From the NCBI RefSeq assembly GCF_017306585.1, contig NZ_JAFKIC010000112.1, positions 18,016-82,015 of the forward strand: a DNA stretch of 64,000 nucleotides, written 5' to 3'. Within the stretch, counting starts at the first letter, position 1; each line of letters opens with the position of its first letter. Origin of the DNA: Mesorhizobium sp. Its GTDB lineage: Bacteria; Pseudomonadota; Alphaproteobacteria; Rhizobiales; Rhizobiaceae. This document shows positions 8,895 to 18,333 of the stretch, in pieces. Under the pieces are notes generated by a model that was not told where the DNA came from, ran no database searches, and saw only the letters and a list, made by a program, of their open reading frames with translations. Position numbers and translations under genes: made by a program.

Positions 8895-11480
8895 TCAGGG
8901 GAACACGTTCACCTTGCTGACGCTCACCTGGGCCGATCCCTGGTTGTTGTGGCGGTAGAAGAAGTCGTAGATGCCAGGCAACCCGACCACGGCATCGTTG
9001 ACATAGACATAGAGCTCGCCCGACGTCTTGGGCTTGATTTCGGCGGCGAGCTTCATGTTCGCGCATTGGCCGGGGATCACCGGCTCGACGGCATTGAGGA
9101 CATATTCGTCATTGCCGAACCGGCCGACGCGCGCGATCGGCTTGAAGTAAGGCTCCGCCCACCAGCGCTTCATCAGCGTCGCCAGATAATGGGCCACACT
9201 GCTCTCCTGGACGCCACGCGTATCCGCGCACAGGGCGCCGTCCTTCCAGGCGTCGGTGATCGAAATCTCGACCTTGTAGCGGACGCCCTGCTGCAGCCAG
9301 TTGCCGGTGTCGCCGCACATATCGGCGGTGTTGAGGACGTAGGGCGTTCCCGTCAGCCTTTCGGCACCGGTCGGATTTGTCGAGGCGGGTTCGGCACAGA
9401 AGGCCCCCATCGAATCCGCGACCTCGAACGTGGTCTTGTTGGCACCGAACAGCAGAAGAGCCGCCGACAGGGCCAGGAACACCGCCGGCAGCACATATTC
9501 CCGCAAATGTTCATAGACCGAGTTTGCGAAGCTGTTGGTCCGGATGGCGCGGGCAATGCGCAAGGATACGGGCGTTGGCGGCACGCCCGTGCGCGGCCCG
9601 CGCCGGCTGACCACCACAAAGGTGGCGAGGCAGCCGATGAAGCCTATGGCAAAGAGGCCGGCCGCATAGTTCTTGGCCAGCCCGAGCGCCAGGGCGCCGA
9701 AGCCGAGCACGACCGCCCCGATCAGCCAGGTGCGCCGATGCGCGTCGGACCGGTTGGATTGCAGCACCGCCGCCGTGCGGTCGATCGCGACGTTCCAGGC
9801 CGATCGCGCCCGGTCGTTGATGCGCGTGCGCAACAGCCCGTTGACCCACAGCAGAACGCCCAGGATGAGCCCCAGCCCCGCCGCCAGGATCGAATGCTTG
9901 GCCATGGCGTCCACCCACGGCGCGGCAATGCCCGGCAGGAACCCGCTGACCAGGCCGATCACCGGCCCGACAAGGCCAGCGGCGGACTGATCGAACCGGC
10001 CGGTGACGTCGAGCGTGACATAGCCGGCCAGCAGCGGAAACGCCAGCAGCAGCACGGCGATCGACAACAGGGCGTAATAAAGTCCCCTGCGCCACCACAC
10101 CGTGTCGCGCATCAGCCGCATGAGTTCCAGGCGGCCGGCGGCATGCTGCGTACGGCTGCCGGCGCCATCGTCCTGAAGCAGGGCCAGCGCTTCGCGGAAT
10201 TTCTTGTCCATGCCGGCCAGATTGCGTTTGCGCCCGGCCGGAAGCGGCAATTTGTCGGTGACGGCGGCCTTGCGCATCGTCATCCTGTCTTCGTCGGGCA
10301 GGCCCGTGAACGGCACCCGGGCGCCGAGCGGCGACAGCACCTCGATATGCTCCGGCAACGCGATCGGCGCGTAATCGTCGTTTCCCTTCGCCATGCGCAT
10401 GATGACGCTGGCATCGACCAGTGGCGTCACGCCCTTGCCCATCAACTGCTTGGCGTCACGCGGATGGTAGCGATAGAAGACGCCGAGACCGGAACGGGAA
10501 TCGTAGATGCGGCCGGCTTCGGATGCATAGTCCCAGTAGTCGGCGACCAGATCCTTCTTGAATTGCAGCCCCTGCTCGGCGGCCTCGCCGATCATCCAGC
10601 ACAGCGGAATATGAGCGAGCCTGTCGTCGGGATAGCCGCCGCCGACATTGGCATGGCAGCCGGCGAACCAGACTTGCAGCAGGCGCGGATCGGCCACGTC
10701 GGCCCTTTCCAGGATAGCCGCATCCAGGACCGGGGCAGGCTCATTCCACGGGATCGGGAAGAATGTGCGCCGCTCGTCGTCGATGCTGAAGGCCTGCCGG
10801 GCACAGTCTATTCCATCGAGAAGGTCCCGCTTCTCGAATGTCATCGGCCAGACCCATTTGTTCACCGCCTTGGTCAATTCGTCGACCGGCAGGCCGTAGG
10901 CGGCGACCGTATCCCACACACCGACGAAGGCGACGCGGATCTCCTTGGCCGAGCGAGGATCGGGCACACGCGGCTTCACCTGGCTGTAGGCACGGCTTCC
11001 GGTGATTTCATTCCACAAGTCGACCGCCCGGTCGCGCACGAAGCGGGCGAACACCACCCAGGGCAGTTTCGACCCGAAGGCCTTCGGCCGGTATGCCCGA
11101 TAGGCGGCAAGCGCGTTGCGGTCGAGTTCTTCTTCCGACTTGAAGTCGACCAGCCCTTCCCTGGCGATCATGCCGACCAGCACGCGGATGGTGAAGGCGC
11201 CGCGGCTGAAGCCGAAAGCGAATATCCGGTCACCTTCCTTGTAGTTGAGGCAAAGGAACTTGTAGAGCGCGAGCACCCGCCGCTTGACGCCGAAGCCGAG
11301 CGCCAGGCCGATGATCTCGAAGGGTTTGAACTGCGATGTGCCGACGCCGTCGCTGAACACGGCGATCTGGTCACCGCCGGTCAGGTCAAGCGCCTGGTAG
11401 AGCCGCCACACATTGGTCTTGAATGCCTTGGCGGCGCTGTTGCCGGTGCCGTCGGCGAAGACGACGATATTCCTGCCCAT
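8895..11480 (-). CDS. DUF2235 alpha/beta-hydrolase-like protein with membrane segments
   Basis: The 861-residue protein opens with MGRNIVVFADGTGNS and carries the nucleophile elbow GFSRGAF at 90-96 (Ser92), both marks of DUF2235, the domain found in Tle1-type T6SS phospholipases. After about residue 475 there are several hydrophobic segments (such as ALLSIAVLLLAFPLLAGYV, ILAAGLGLILGVLLWV and VLPAVFLALSAALLLFG), then about 180 polar residues with paired Cys that may face the periplasm. It is therefore an integral membrane member rather than a secreted effector, and no T6SS genes are nearby. A GGGGGAGGAT ribosome binding site precedes the ATG. Lipase activity is inferred from the family only. 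Confidence 0.85.
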   Translation of the reverse strand: MGRNIVVFADGTGNSAAKAFKTNVWRLYQALDLTGGDQIAVFSDGVGTSQFKPFEIIGLALGFGVKRRVLALYKFLCLNYKEGDRIFAFGFSRGAFTIRVLVGMIAREGLVDFKSEEELDRNALAAYRAYRPKAFGSKLPWVVFARFVRDRAVDLWNEITGSRAYSQVKPRVPDPRSAKEIRVAFVGVWDTVAAYGLPVDELTKAVNKWVWPMTFEKRDLLDGIDCARQAFSIDDERRTFFPIPWNEPAPVLDAAILERADVADPRLLQVWFAGCHANVGGGYPDDRLAHIPLCWMIGEAAEQGLQFKKDLVADYWDYASEAGRIYDSRSGLGVFYRYHPRDAKQLMGKGVTPLVDASVIMRMAKGNDDYAPIALPEHIEVLSPLGARVPFTGLPDEDRMTMRKAAVTDKLPLPAGRKRNLAGMDKKFREALALLQDDGAGSRTQHAAGRLELMRLMRDTVWWRRGLYYALLSIAVLLLAFPLLAGYVTLDVTGRFDQSAAGLVGPVIGLVSGFLPGIAAPWVDAMAKHSILAAGLGLILGVLLWVNGLLRTRINDRARSAWNVAIDRTAAVLQSNRSDAHRRTWLIGAVVLGFGALALGLAKNYAAGLFAIGFIGCLATFVVVSRRGPRTGVPPTPVSLRIARAIRTNSFANSVYEHLREYVLPAVFLALSAALLLFGANKTTFEVADSMGAFCAEPASTNPTGAERLTGTPYVLNTADMCGDTGNWLQQGVRYKVEISITDAWKDGALCADTRGVQESSVAHYLATLMKRWWAEPYFKPIARVGRFGNDEYVLNAVEPVIPGQCANMKLAAEIKPKTSGELYVYVNDAVVGLPGIYDFFYRHNNQGSAQVSVSKVNVFP

Positions 11481-11812
11481 ATCCTCCCCCTCTCAATGCT
11501 GCTCGTCGCGTGTCACTCCTGCCAGTTCATCATCCGCTCGCGCGACGGCCCGCCGCTTCTGCTTGCCGCATCTGGACCAGCAGCTTGCCTGCAATTTGTC
11601 CGATTTTCACACGAACCCCCAGTTCGTCGGCGTCACTATCCAACAACCGGAAAGGGCGCGCAAGTTGGCGGCGCAGTAAAATCGCGGCTTGACTTATGCC
11701 CGGGCAAATTCCCCGGGAATAAGATCCTGCGGGATGCTTTGCGCACTGCTTTCCGGCGCGGACGGGCGGCTGCATCCCGAAGCAACCAGCCCCGGCCGGA
11801 GGGATTGTGCCC
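11481..11812. other. Intergenic region between DUF2235 and autotransporter genes
   Basis: This is 332 bp without a supported gene. It should hold the DUF2235 promoter and the 3' end of the autotransporter transcript. A GC-rich imperfect dyad (GCCCGGGCAAATTCCCCGGG, about 11698-11717) could be part of a terminator, but there is no clear T-run. Confidence 0.4.
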
Positions 11813-14800
11813 TCAGAACCGCGTCGAGAAGCTTGCCTTGAAGGCATTTTCCATCGCGCCCGAGGCGAACTGGCCGTCATAGGTGAAGCCGAGCCGGCTT
11901 GCCCCGCCGATGGCGAGATCGACGCCGGCCTGCAGCGCCAGCGCATCCCTGGCGATCGGCACGCCTGTCACGGTGAAGTCGTTGCCGCCCGCGAACGACA
12001 GCTGCGCCGCCGGCAGGTCGGCGAAGGCATGCCGCCAACCGAGCGAGGCCCGCGCTTCCAGCGCCGAGCCGCCGAGCGTGAACGCCTGCGACACCCGGGC
12101 GCCCAATGTGGTGAAGGTGGCGTCGTTGCGGAAGCCGCCGGAAGACAGCGCCGCAGCGCCGCCATCCTCGCCGAAACCATCGGTCGAGAGATGGACATAG
12201 GCCAGCCCCGCGAACGGCTCGATCTTCATGGCGCCGACATCGAAGGCGCGCGACGCCTCGCCGAACACCTGCACGGTGCTCGCGCCATAGCTCGCCTTCA
12301 GCCGCTCGCTGAAGCCGGGAAAGGCCGGGTCGCGCGTGGTGTCGATGTCGTGATGGCTGTAGCCGGCGCCGAACTTCAGTTGCACCGTGTCGATCATGCC
12401 GCCGCCATAGGCTGCCAGATGCACGCTCGTCACCTTTGCCGAGGAGGCGCGGGCGTCGACATCGAGCGAAGTGACGCTGATGCCGCCGAGGAAGCCGAGC
12501 GTCCAGCCATCTGCTATGGTCGCGTCCGCGCCCGCGAAGAAGGCGCCGGTGCTGGCAACGACATCGGCGGCATTGCCGTCGCTGTCCAGCGAACGGACAA
12601 GGCCCGCGCCTTGCATCCAGAAGCCTCTCGCCCCGGGATAGGCGATCGCCGCGCCGGTGCGGCCCAGCGCTGCGTCGCGAAGCAGCCGGCTTTCATCGAC
12701 AAGCAGGCCGGCCGTCGCGGCATGCACCTCGCCCGAAAGCTGGTCGAAGGCGTAGCGCGCGCCGTCGGCCGAGAGCGGCGCGATGGCGTTGTAGACCGGA
12801 TTGCCGGCGCCGAGCCCCTCGATGCCGCCGGCCGCCGCCTTCTGGTTCGGCGTCTGCGCGACGGACGAGAAGTCGACGGCGTTGCGCGTTAGCGTCAGCA
12901 CGACATTGTTGCCATCGTCGCCGGTATAGCTGACATCGGGCGTCAGGAAGGCGTAGGTGTGGGTGATGCTGGCGAACTGGCCGGTCACGGCGCCGGCGCC
13001 CTGATTGTCGATGATGGTGTAGGTCTGGCTCGGCTGCCAGCCGGTTCCGGTCAGTTCATGCAGGGCGAGCGTGCCGCCACTGACATCGACCGTGCCGGTC
13101 ACCACCACCTTGTCGGCGCTGGTCGGATTGATCTCGACATCGAGCGTGCCGGCGAGCCTGTAATTGCCGTTGATGGTCTGCGTGCCGATCGAGGCGCCGG
13201 GGCCATGATGACCGCCGGCCTGGATCGTTACCGTGCCGCCGGCCAGCGTGCCGATCGTTCCGGTGCCGCCGAGCGTGGCGCCGCTCGCCACCACCACATC
13301 GGCCGAGCCCAGCGAGCCGTCTATCTGCAGCAAGCCCGCATTGACCGTGGTCGTGCCGAGATAGGTGTTGGCATCAGACAGGATAAGCTTGCCGGTGCCG
13401 TCCTTGGTGAAGCCGCCCTTGGCCAGCGCCCCGCCATCCGAGATGATCCCCGAAATCGTCTCGTCGAGATTGAGCGCGCCGGTCTTCAGCGTATGCGCGC
13501 CGAGCGCGATGTCGCCGGCGCCGGAGACGGAGCCCAGCGACACGCAATTGCACGCACCCGCCGCGTCGAAGGTCGAGATGTCGAGCTTGCCGCCGCTCTG
13601 GTTGATGACTTTGGCGGACGTCGAGGCATTGTCGCCCCGGAAAGCGGTGGTGCCGCCGCTCTCATTGGTGATGACCGCGCTGCCGGCGCTGCTGCCGGCC
13701 AGGAACACGGTCTTGCCATTGCCGTTGTTGGTGATGGCCGCCGTGCCCGCGCTCGACTGGTTGTCGAGCACGACCGAACCGTTCTGCGTCGAGATCGCCA
13801 GGCTGCCGGCGCTGACCGGGCCGGCGAAGCGCAGGCTGGGCTTCAGCGTTGCCGCCGGCGCGCCCGTCACCGAAACCCCTCCGGTGCCGAGCGCGCCGTT
13901 GGCCGCCGCAACGAGCTCGCCCTCCTTGATCGTCGTGCCGCCCTGGTAGGAATTGGCCGCGCCCAGTGTCAGCGTGCCGTCGCCGAGCTTGACGATGCTG
14001 CCGGTGCCGGAAATGCCGACATTGATGATGGCGTTGTTGACACTGGCGCCCGGATCGGCGGCGACGATGATTTCGGTGGCCGCCGAATTCGTCACCAGCG
14101 CGCCGCCCGCGCCCGCCGACAGCGTGTAGGTCCAGTTTGTCGGGTGCGACACGAAGCGCAGGCCCGTGAAGGTCTGCGAACCGACCACGCTGACCGTTCC
14201 GGGCGTGCCGGCGAACACCGCTTTCTGGCTCGCCCAGGCGGCGTTGATGTTGCCGGCGGCGTTCGTCCAGTTGGTGTTGGAGCTGTTCCACGTGCCGTTG
14301 CCGCCGCTCCCGTCGGCGACGCCGCTGGGGCTCATATTGGCGCCATCCCAGTACTGTTCTCCGGCACCCGTCGCCACCAGAAGGTTGACCACGCCGCTTC
14401 CCGCCTGGATCGACCAGTCGCCCGGGTTGAAGGTCGCCGGAACGCTGCCGATAACGAGGCCATTGTTGGTCAGGGTGCCACCATAGTTGGCGATGCGGTA
14501 GGTTCCGTAGGTGAAGCTGCCCGCATCGCTCACCGAGAGCTTGCCGTCCAGCGTCAGCGCGCCGGTGACGTCGAACAGCGGCGTGGTGTTGGCCGCGCCC
14601 AGCGAGACGTTGAGATTGGAGGTGTCGTTCAGCGTCAGCGAGCTCAGCGTCAGCGTTTGCCCGGCGACGCCTTGGAGTGTACCGCCATTGGCGATCGTGG
14701 TGGCGCCGACCAAACCGGTACCGCCGAGCGTTCCGCCCGAATTGACCTGGAAGGTGCTTGGCGTCATCGTGCCGTTGACGAGCAGCTTGCCGGCATTGAC

Positions 14801-17224
14801 GTTGGTGGTTCCGGAGAAGCCGCTGGTGATGCTGGTGAGGGTCAGCGTGCCCGAACCCTGCTTGGTGAAGGTGCCGGTGCCCTCCATTCGGCCCTGATAG
14901 GTCGTGTCGGCCGTCGCGCCCGCGGTCAGGGTGCCGGTCCGGATTTCGAGCCTGCCATAGCCTGAGAGGTCGCCGACGGTCTGGTTGAACCCATTGAGGT
15001 CAAGGATACCGCCACTGCCGATGATCGCGCCCGTCGTCACCAGACGGTCGTTGCCGCCCAGGATCAGGCTGCCGATGGTCAGCTTCGTGCCGCCCGTATA
15101 GGTCTGCACGCTGTTCAGCGTCAGCGCGCTGGCGCTGTTGCCGCCCGACTTGTCGAAACTGCCCTCTCCCGAGATGACGCCGGAATATGATGTCGTGCCG
15201 CTGGAATAGAACACCAGCCTGGTGTGGTTGATGTAGTCGCCGGTCAACGTTCCGTTGCCTTGGAAACTGCCCAGGGTGAGCTGCCCGCTATTGATTGTCG
15301 TGCCGCCGGTATAGGTGTTGGTGCCGGTCAATGTGATGTTGCTGGTGCTGTCGATGATCACTCGCCCGCTGCCGCCGATCGCGCCGGCATAGCCAAGGCC
15401 CATGTCCGCCGAACGGTTGAAGATCAGCGTGCCATTGTTGTTCACGACCCCATCGCGGATACTGCCTGTCGTGCCGCCATTGCCGAGTTGCAGGACAGCC
15501 CCGGGGCTGATGTTGGTGACTGCGGAATAAGCGTTTTCGCTGGTGAAGATGGTGGTGCCGGCAAGGATGTTGACACTGGCGGGACCCGCCAGGGCGCCGA
15601 AGCCGGCGATGTTCGGCGCGAAGACGTAGTTGCTGGAGGTGTGATTGAAATTGATCGCCTGCGGTCCCGTGGCGGTACCGGAGAATATCACCTGTGCCGC
15701 TTCGAGCGTTCCCGGAGCCGCTGCCGGACTGCCGGCGGCCGCGCCGATGTTGAGCGTGCCGGCAGAGCCCGCAATCGCGCCGATGCCGACGCCGCCGGTA
15801 CCGCCATTGACCCTGACGACGCCGCCGTCGGCGATCGTGAGCACACCATAGCCGGAAGAGCCGACAGTCAGGCCTTGTAGAGCGTTGGACGGTGAGCCGA
15901 GCGTGTTGCTGATCGTCCACAGCGAGCCCACCCCGGTCACCGTCACGGTATCGGCCGTCGCGGTGGTGGCGTCGCCGGCGCTGGAGATCGCCGTATAGCC
16001 GGTATTGAGCTTGCCGCCACCGGAGACGGTCACGGTGGCGGTCGAATTGGCGGCATTGCCGAGATAGAGCCGGTAGGGCGTGGTGAAGCTTGAGCCGGCG
16101 CCATCGATGGTGATCGCCGCCTTGGAACCGGCCGTGTTGGCGATACGGGCATCGCCGGAGAGATAGCTGCTGGCGGTGGAATCGATCAGCACCGTGCCGC
16201 CGGCAAGCACATTGAGTTCCGACGTCTGGCTGGTCGAGCCCATGGCCAGCGGCACGTTGTTGTAAACGCCGGTCAGCTTCCACTGCGAGCCGACGCCGGT
16301 GACGGTTACCTTGCCGTTGACGATGTTGCCGGGAGGCGTGCTCAGGATCGAATTGGCCGTGCTGGTCACTTGCCCGCCGCCCGAGATGAGCAGGGTGCCG
16401 GTGCCGACGCCGCCCACGGACAGGTTTTCGGTCATCCACTTGGCGTTGCCCGAAACCGTCGCCGTGCCGACACCCGAGGCGTTGCCGCCGACATAGCTGA
16501 GCTTGGTGGTGGCGGTGGCATTGTCTAGCAGCTGGAAATCGCCCTTGCCGGTAACGCCTATGATGAACTGGGCGATGCCGGCATTTGTCAGGGAGAAGTC
16601 GCTGCCGCTGCCGGTGACAATCAGCTGGCCGTCGGCGAGCGCCGAGCTCTCGCCGATCATGACATTGCCGCTGGACGACAGCTTGCCGCCTGCCTCGACC
16701 CGGACCCGGCCTACGGCGCCGGCATCGGCCGAGATCGACAGGGAGGAGTTCGTCCATTGCGAGCCGGCGCCGGTGATGGTGACCGTGCCCGAGGACGACG
16801 GATTGTTGGCCACGCGCGAACGGTTGGAGGTCACCTTGCCGCCGGCCGAAATGGTGAGCACGCCGGTGCCATAGTCGCCGACAGTGAGGTAGCTGGCGCT
16901 GACCCCCAGAGTACCGGCGCCGGTGACGACAAGCGCTCCGTTCGTGCCGGCCAGGCTGCCGATGGTGATGGTGTTGGCGAGCGCCCCGGCCGTGCTGATG
17001 GTGGCGGTGTTGACGCCGGCGGTGTTGATGGTGAGATCGTCGGCGGATGTCGGCACCGAGGACGGCGTCCAGTTGCTCGCGCTTAACCAGTTGTTCGAGG
17101 AACCGTTCCACGTCAGAGAGGCGCCCAGCGCCAGGGTTGAGCTGGAAACGAAGAGCGCCGCCAGGCCCGCGGTCAGCGCGTGCGATACGCGGCCCCTGGA
17201 GTGACGAGGCGTTCCATTGTCCAT
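11813..17224 (-). CDS. Large type Va autotransporter with beta-helical passenger
   Basis: The 1803-residue protein starts with a signal peptide (SHALTAGLAALFVSSSTLALGA). The long passenger is rich in Gly, Asn, Thr and Ser, with many repeats such as LTLTGTNTYTGGTTINSGQL and GSGTLTLTSI, the autotransporter-associated beta-strand (PATR) pattern that builds a right-handed beta-helix. The last 270 or so residues form the outer-membrane barrel, ending in the typical aromatic FSTRF. I chose the ATG at 17224 because it has a GGGGAA ribosome binding site and precedes the signal peptide directly; an upstream in-frame start would add 62 residues unlike a signal. A likely surface adhesin. A CNC cysteine pair (ACNCVSLGS) in the passenger is unusual. 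Confidence 0.93.
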   Translation of the reverse strand: MDNGTPRHSRGRVSHALTAGLAALFVSSSTLALGASLTWNGSSNNWLSASNWTPSSVPTSADDLTINTAGVNTATISTAGALANTITIGSLAGTNGALVVTGAGTLGVSASYLTVGDYGTGVLTISAGGKVTSNRSRVANNPSSSGTVTITGAGSQWTNSSLSISADAGAVGRVRVEAGGKLSSSGNVMIGESSALADGQLIVTGSGSDFSLTNAGIAQFIIGVTGKGDFQLLDNATATTKLSYVGGNASGVGTATVSGNAKWMTENLSVGGVGTGTLLISGGGQVTSTANSILSTPPGNIVNGKVTVTGVGSQWKLTGVYNNVPLAMGSTSQTSELNVLAGGTVLIDSTASSYLSGDARIANTAGSKAAITIDGAGSSFTTPYRLYLGNAANSTATVTVSGGGKLNTGYTAISSAGDATTATADTVTVTGVGSLWTISNTLGSPSNALQGLTVGSSGYGVLTIADGGVVRVNGGTGGVGIGAIAGSAGTLNIGAAAGSPAAAPGTLEAAQVIFSGTATGPQAINFNHTSSNYVFAPNIAGFGALAGPASVNILAGTTIFTSENAYSAVTNISPGAVLQLGNGGTTGSIRDGVVNNNGTLIFNRSADMGLGYAGAIGGSGRVIIDSTSNITLTGTNTYTGGTTINSGQLTLGSFQGNGTLTGDYINHTRLVFYSSGTTSYSGVISGEGSFDKSGGNSASALTLNSVQTYTGGTKLTIGSLILGGNDRLVTTGAIIGSGGILDLNGFNQTVGDLSGYGRLEIRTGTLTAGATADTTYQGRMEGTGTFTKQGSGTLTLTSITSGFSGTTNVNAGKLLVNGTMTPSTFQVNSGGTLGGTGLVGATTIANGGTLQGVAGQTLTLSSLTLNDTSNLNVSLGAANTTPLFDVTGALTLDGKLSVSDAGSFTYGTYRIANYGGTLTNNGLVIGSVPATFNPGDWSIQAGSGVVNLLVATGAGEQYWDGANMSPSGVADGSGGNGTWNSSNTNWTNAAGNINAAWASQKAVFAGTPGTVSVVGSQTFTGLRFVSHPTNWTYTLSAGAGGALVTNSAATEIIVAADPGASVNNAIINVGISGTGSIVKLGDGTLTLGAANSYQGGTTIKEGELVAAANGALGTGGVSVTGAPAATLKPSLRFAGPVSAGSLAISTQNGSVVLDNQSSAGTAAITNNGNGKTVFLAGSSAGSAVITNESGGTTAFRGDNASTSAKVINQSGGKLDISTFDAAGACNCVSLGSVSGAGDIALGAHTLKTGALNLDETISGIISDGGALAKGGFTKDGTGKLILSDANTYLGTTTVNAGLLQIDGSLGSADVVVASGATLGGTGTIGTLAGGTVTIQAGGHHGPGASIGTQTINGNYRLAGTLDVEINPTSADKVVVTGTVDVSGGTLALHELTGTGWQPSQTYTIIDNQGAGAVTGQFASITHTYAFLTPDVSYTGDDGNNVVLTLTRNAVDFSSVAQTPNQKAAAGGIEGLGAGNPVYNAIAPLSADGARYAFDQLSGEVHAATAGLLVDESRLLRDAALGRTGAAIAYPGARGFWMQGAGLVRSLDSDGNAADVVASTGAFFAGADATIADGWTLGFLGGISVTSLDVDARASSAKVTSVHLAAYGGGMIDTVQLKFGAGYSHHDIDTTRDPAFPGFSERLKASYGASTVQVFGEASRAFDVGAMKIEPFAGLAYVHLSTDGFGEDGGAAALSSGGFRNDATFTTLGARVSQAFTLGGSALEARASLGWRHAFADLPAAQLSFAGGNDFTVTGVPIARDALALQAGVDLAIGGASRLGFTYDGQFASGAMENAFKASFSTRF

Positions 17225-17533
17225 GCCGTTCCCCTGCCCTGCCGCGACATCCGCGCGGCCATCCGCTCGAACCGCAAGGATTTCCCCTGGGCGCGCCGGT
17301 CGGCGGCCCTTGCAAAAAGCTAGAGAGGCGCATGTCCGGTCGATACCGGCAGTTAGGGACAGATGCGGACAATTCGGGACATGGAGCGGCCCGAAGACAC
17401 CCTGAGCCACAATGCGGACCGCTCGATCCGTGCGACCGGCCTGCGGATTGGTTCGGACTGCGAATCAGCAGGCGCCGTGACGGTCGCGAAACAAGATCGC
17501 CTTCAGCGCGTTTTATCGGGTTGGGAGGACGCC
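17225..17533. other. Divergent intergenic region upstream of autotransporter and DUF2270 genes
   Basis: This is 309 bp with no supported gene; the open frames here have no family features or ribosome binding sites. It must contain both divergent promoters. A short direct repeat, GGGACAGATGCGGACA then GGGACATGGAGCGG, is seen at about 17354-17393. No clear operator. Confidence 0.4.
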
Positions 17534-18226
17534 ATGAACGATGCGCCGGCAACCCCCGTCGGCAGAGCGCTTTCGTCAAGCGAGCTGGTTACCGTCATGT
17601 CGCATTTCCATCGCGCCGAGATTGCCCGCATGGCCGGCTGGCGCGATCGCATCGACCGCACCAGCAACTGGGCCATCACCGTCGTCGCCGCCATGCTGTC
17701 GGTTTCGCTGTCGACGGCCAGCGCTCACCATGGCGTGCTCCTGTTCGCCATGCTGCTGGTCCTGCTGCTGCTGTGGATCGAGGCGCGGCGCTATCGTTTC
17801 TTCGATGTCTACCGCGCACGCGTGCGCCAGTTCGAGCGCCACTATTTCGCGCAGATTTTTTCCCCGCAGCCGGACTTCGCGTCGGACTGGCTGCTGGTCG
17901 TCGGCGAGAGCCTGCGCGCGCCAAAATTCCTGGTTTCGCAACGCGTCGCGCTGGCCCGCCGTTTGCGCCGCAACTACATCCACCTGATGCTGATCCTGCT
18001 GCTCGCCTGGATCCTGAAGCTGTCGACACCGAGCCTGCTTGATCAACATGCGCCGGTCGGATTCGTCGGTACGCTGCGCGAGGCCGTCGCCGCCGCCGCT
18101 TTGGGCCCGGTTCCCGGCGGGGCGATCGTCGCGCTGGTGACTGTTCTCTATGCCGGCCTGCTTGCCGCCGCCTTCCTGATGTCCGGTGACGATGGCGAAC
18201 TGTCCTTCGGCGACGTCCATGTCTGA
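17534..18226 (+). CDS. DUF2270 integral membrane protein
   Basis: The protein has 230 residues from the ATG at 17534, which is preceded by GGGAGGAC. It has four predicted membrane segments, two near the N-terminus (residues 42-85), then after a basic loop one at about 155 and one at the C-terminus. The sequence SHFHRAEIARMAGWRDRIDRTSNWAI and the basic EARRYRFFDVYRARVRQFER stretch are typical of the DUF2270 family. The function of this family is unknown. The next gene, an antiporter, follows after 107 bp and may be co-transcribed. Confidence 0.8.
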   Translation: MNDAPATPVGRALSSSELVTVMSHFHRAEIARMAGWRDRIDRTSNWAITVVAAMLSVSLSTASAHHGVLLFAMLLVLLLLWIEARRYRFFDVYRARVRQFERHYFAQIFSPQPDFASDWLLVVGESLRAPKFLVSQRVALARRLRRNYIHLMLILLLAWILKLSTPSLLDQHAPVGFVGTLREAVAAAALGPVPGGAIVALVTVLYAGLLAAAFLMSGDDGELSFGDVHV

Positions 18227-18333
18227 TGTCAGAGCGCGGCATCTGGCATCAACATCCGGCAACGGCAGCCTGCAACGCAAACGCCGGCCGCGCGTTGTGA
18301 TGGTCAGTCCGCCGCTGCACTTTGAGGGAACCC

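Noticed and set aside
8730-11882. 1050-residue open frame on the plus strand
   Set aside because: It lies opposite the DUF2235 gene, has the His/Gln/Arg/Asp-rich composition of an antisense high-GC frame, and has no recognisable domain.
12959-17579. Long open frames on both strands within and beyond the autotransporter gene (12959-14965 plus; 15288-17579 minus, other frame)
   Set aside because: These are shadows of the repetitive autotransporter coding sequence, with low-complexity Arg/His/Gln composition and no ribosome binding sites.
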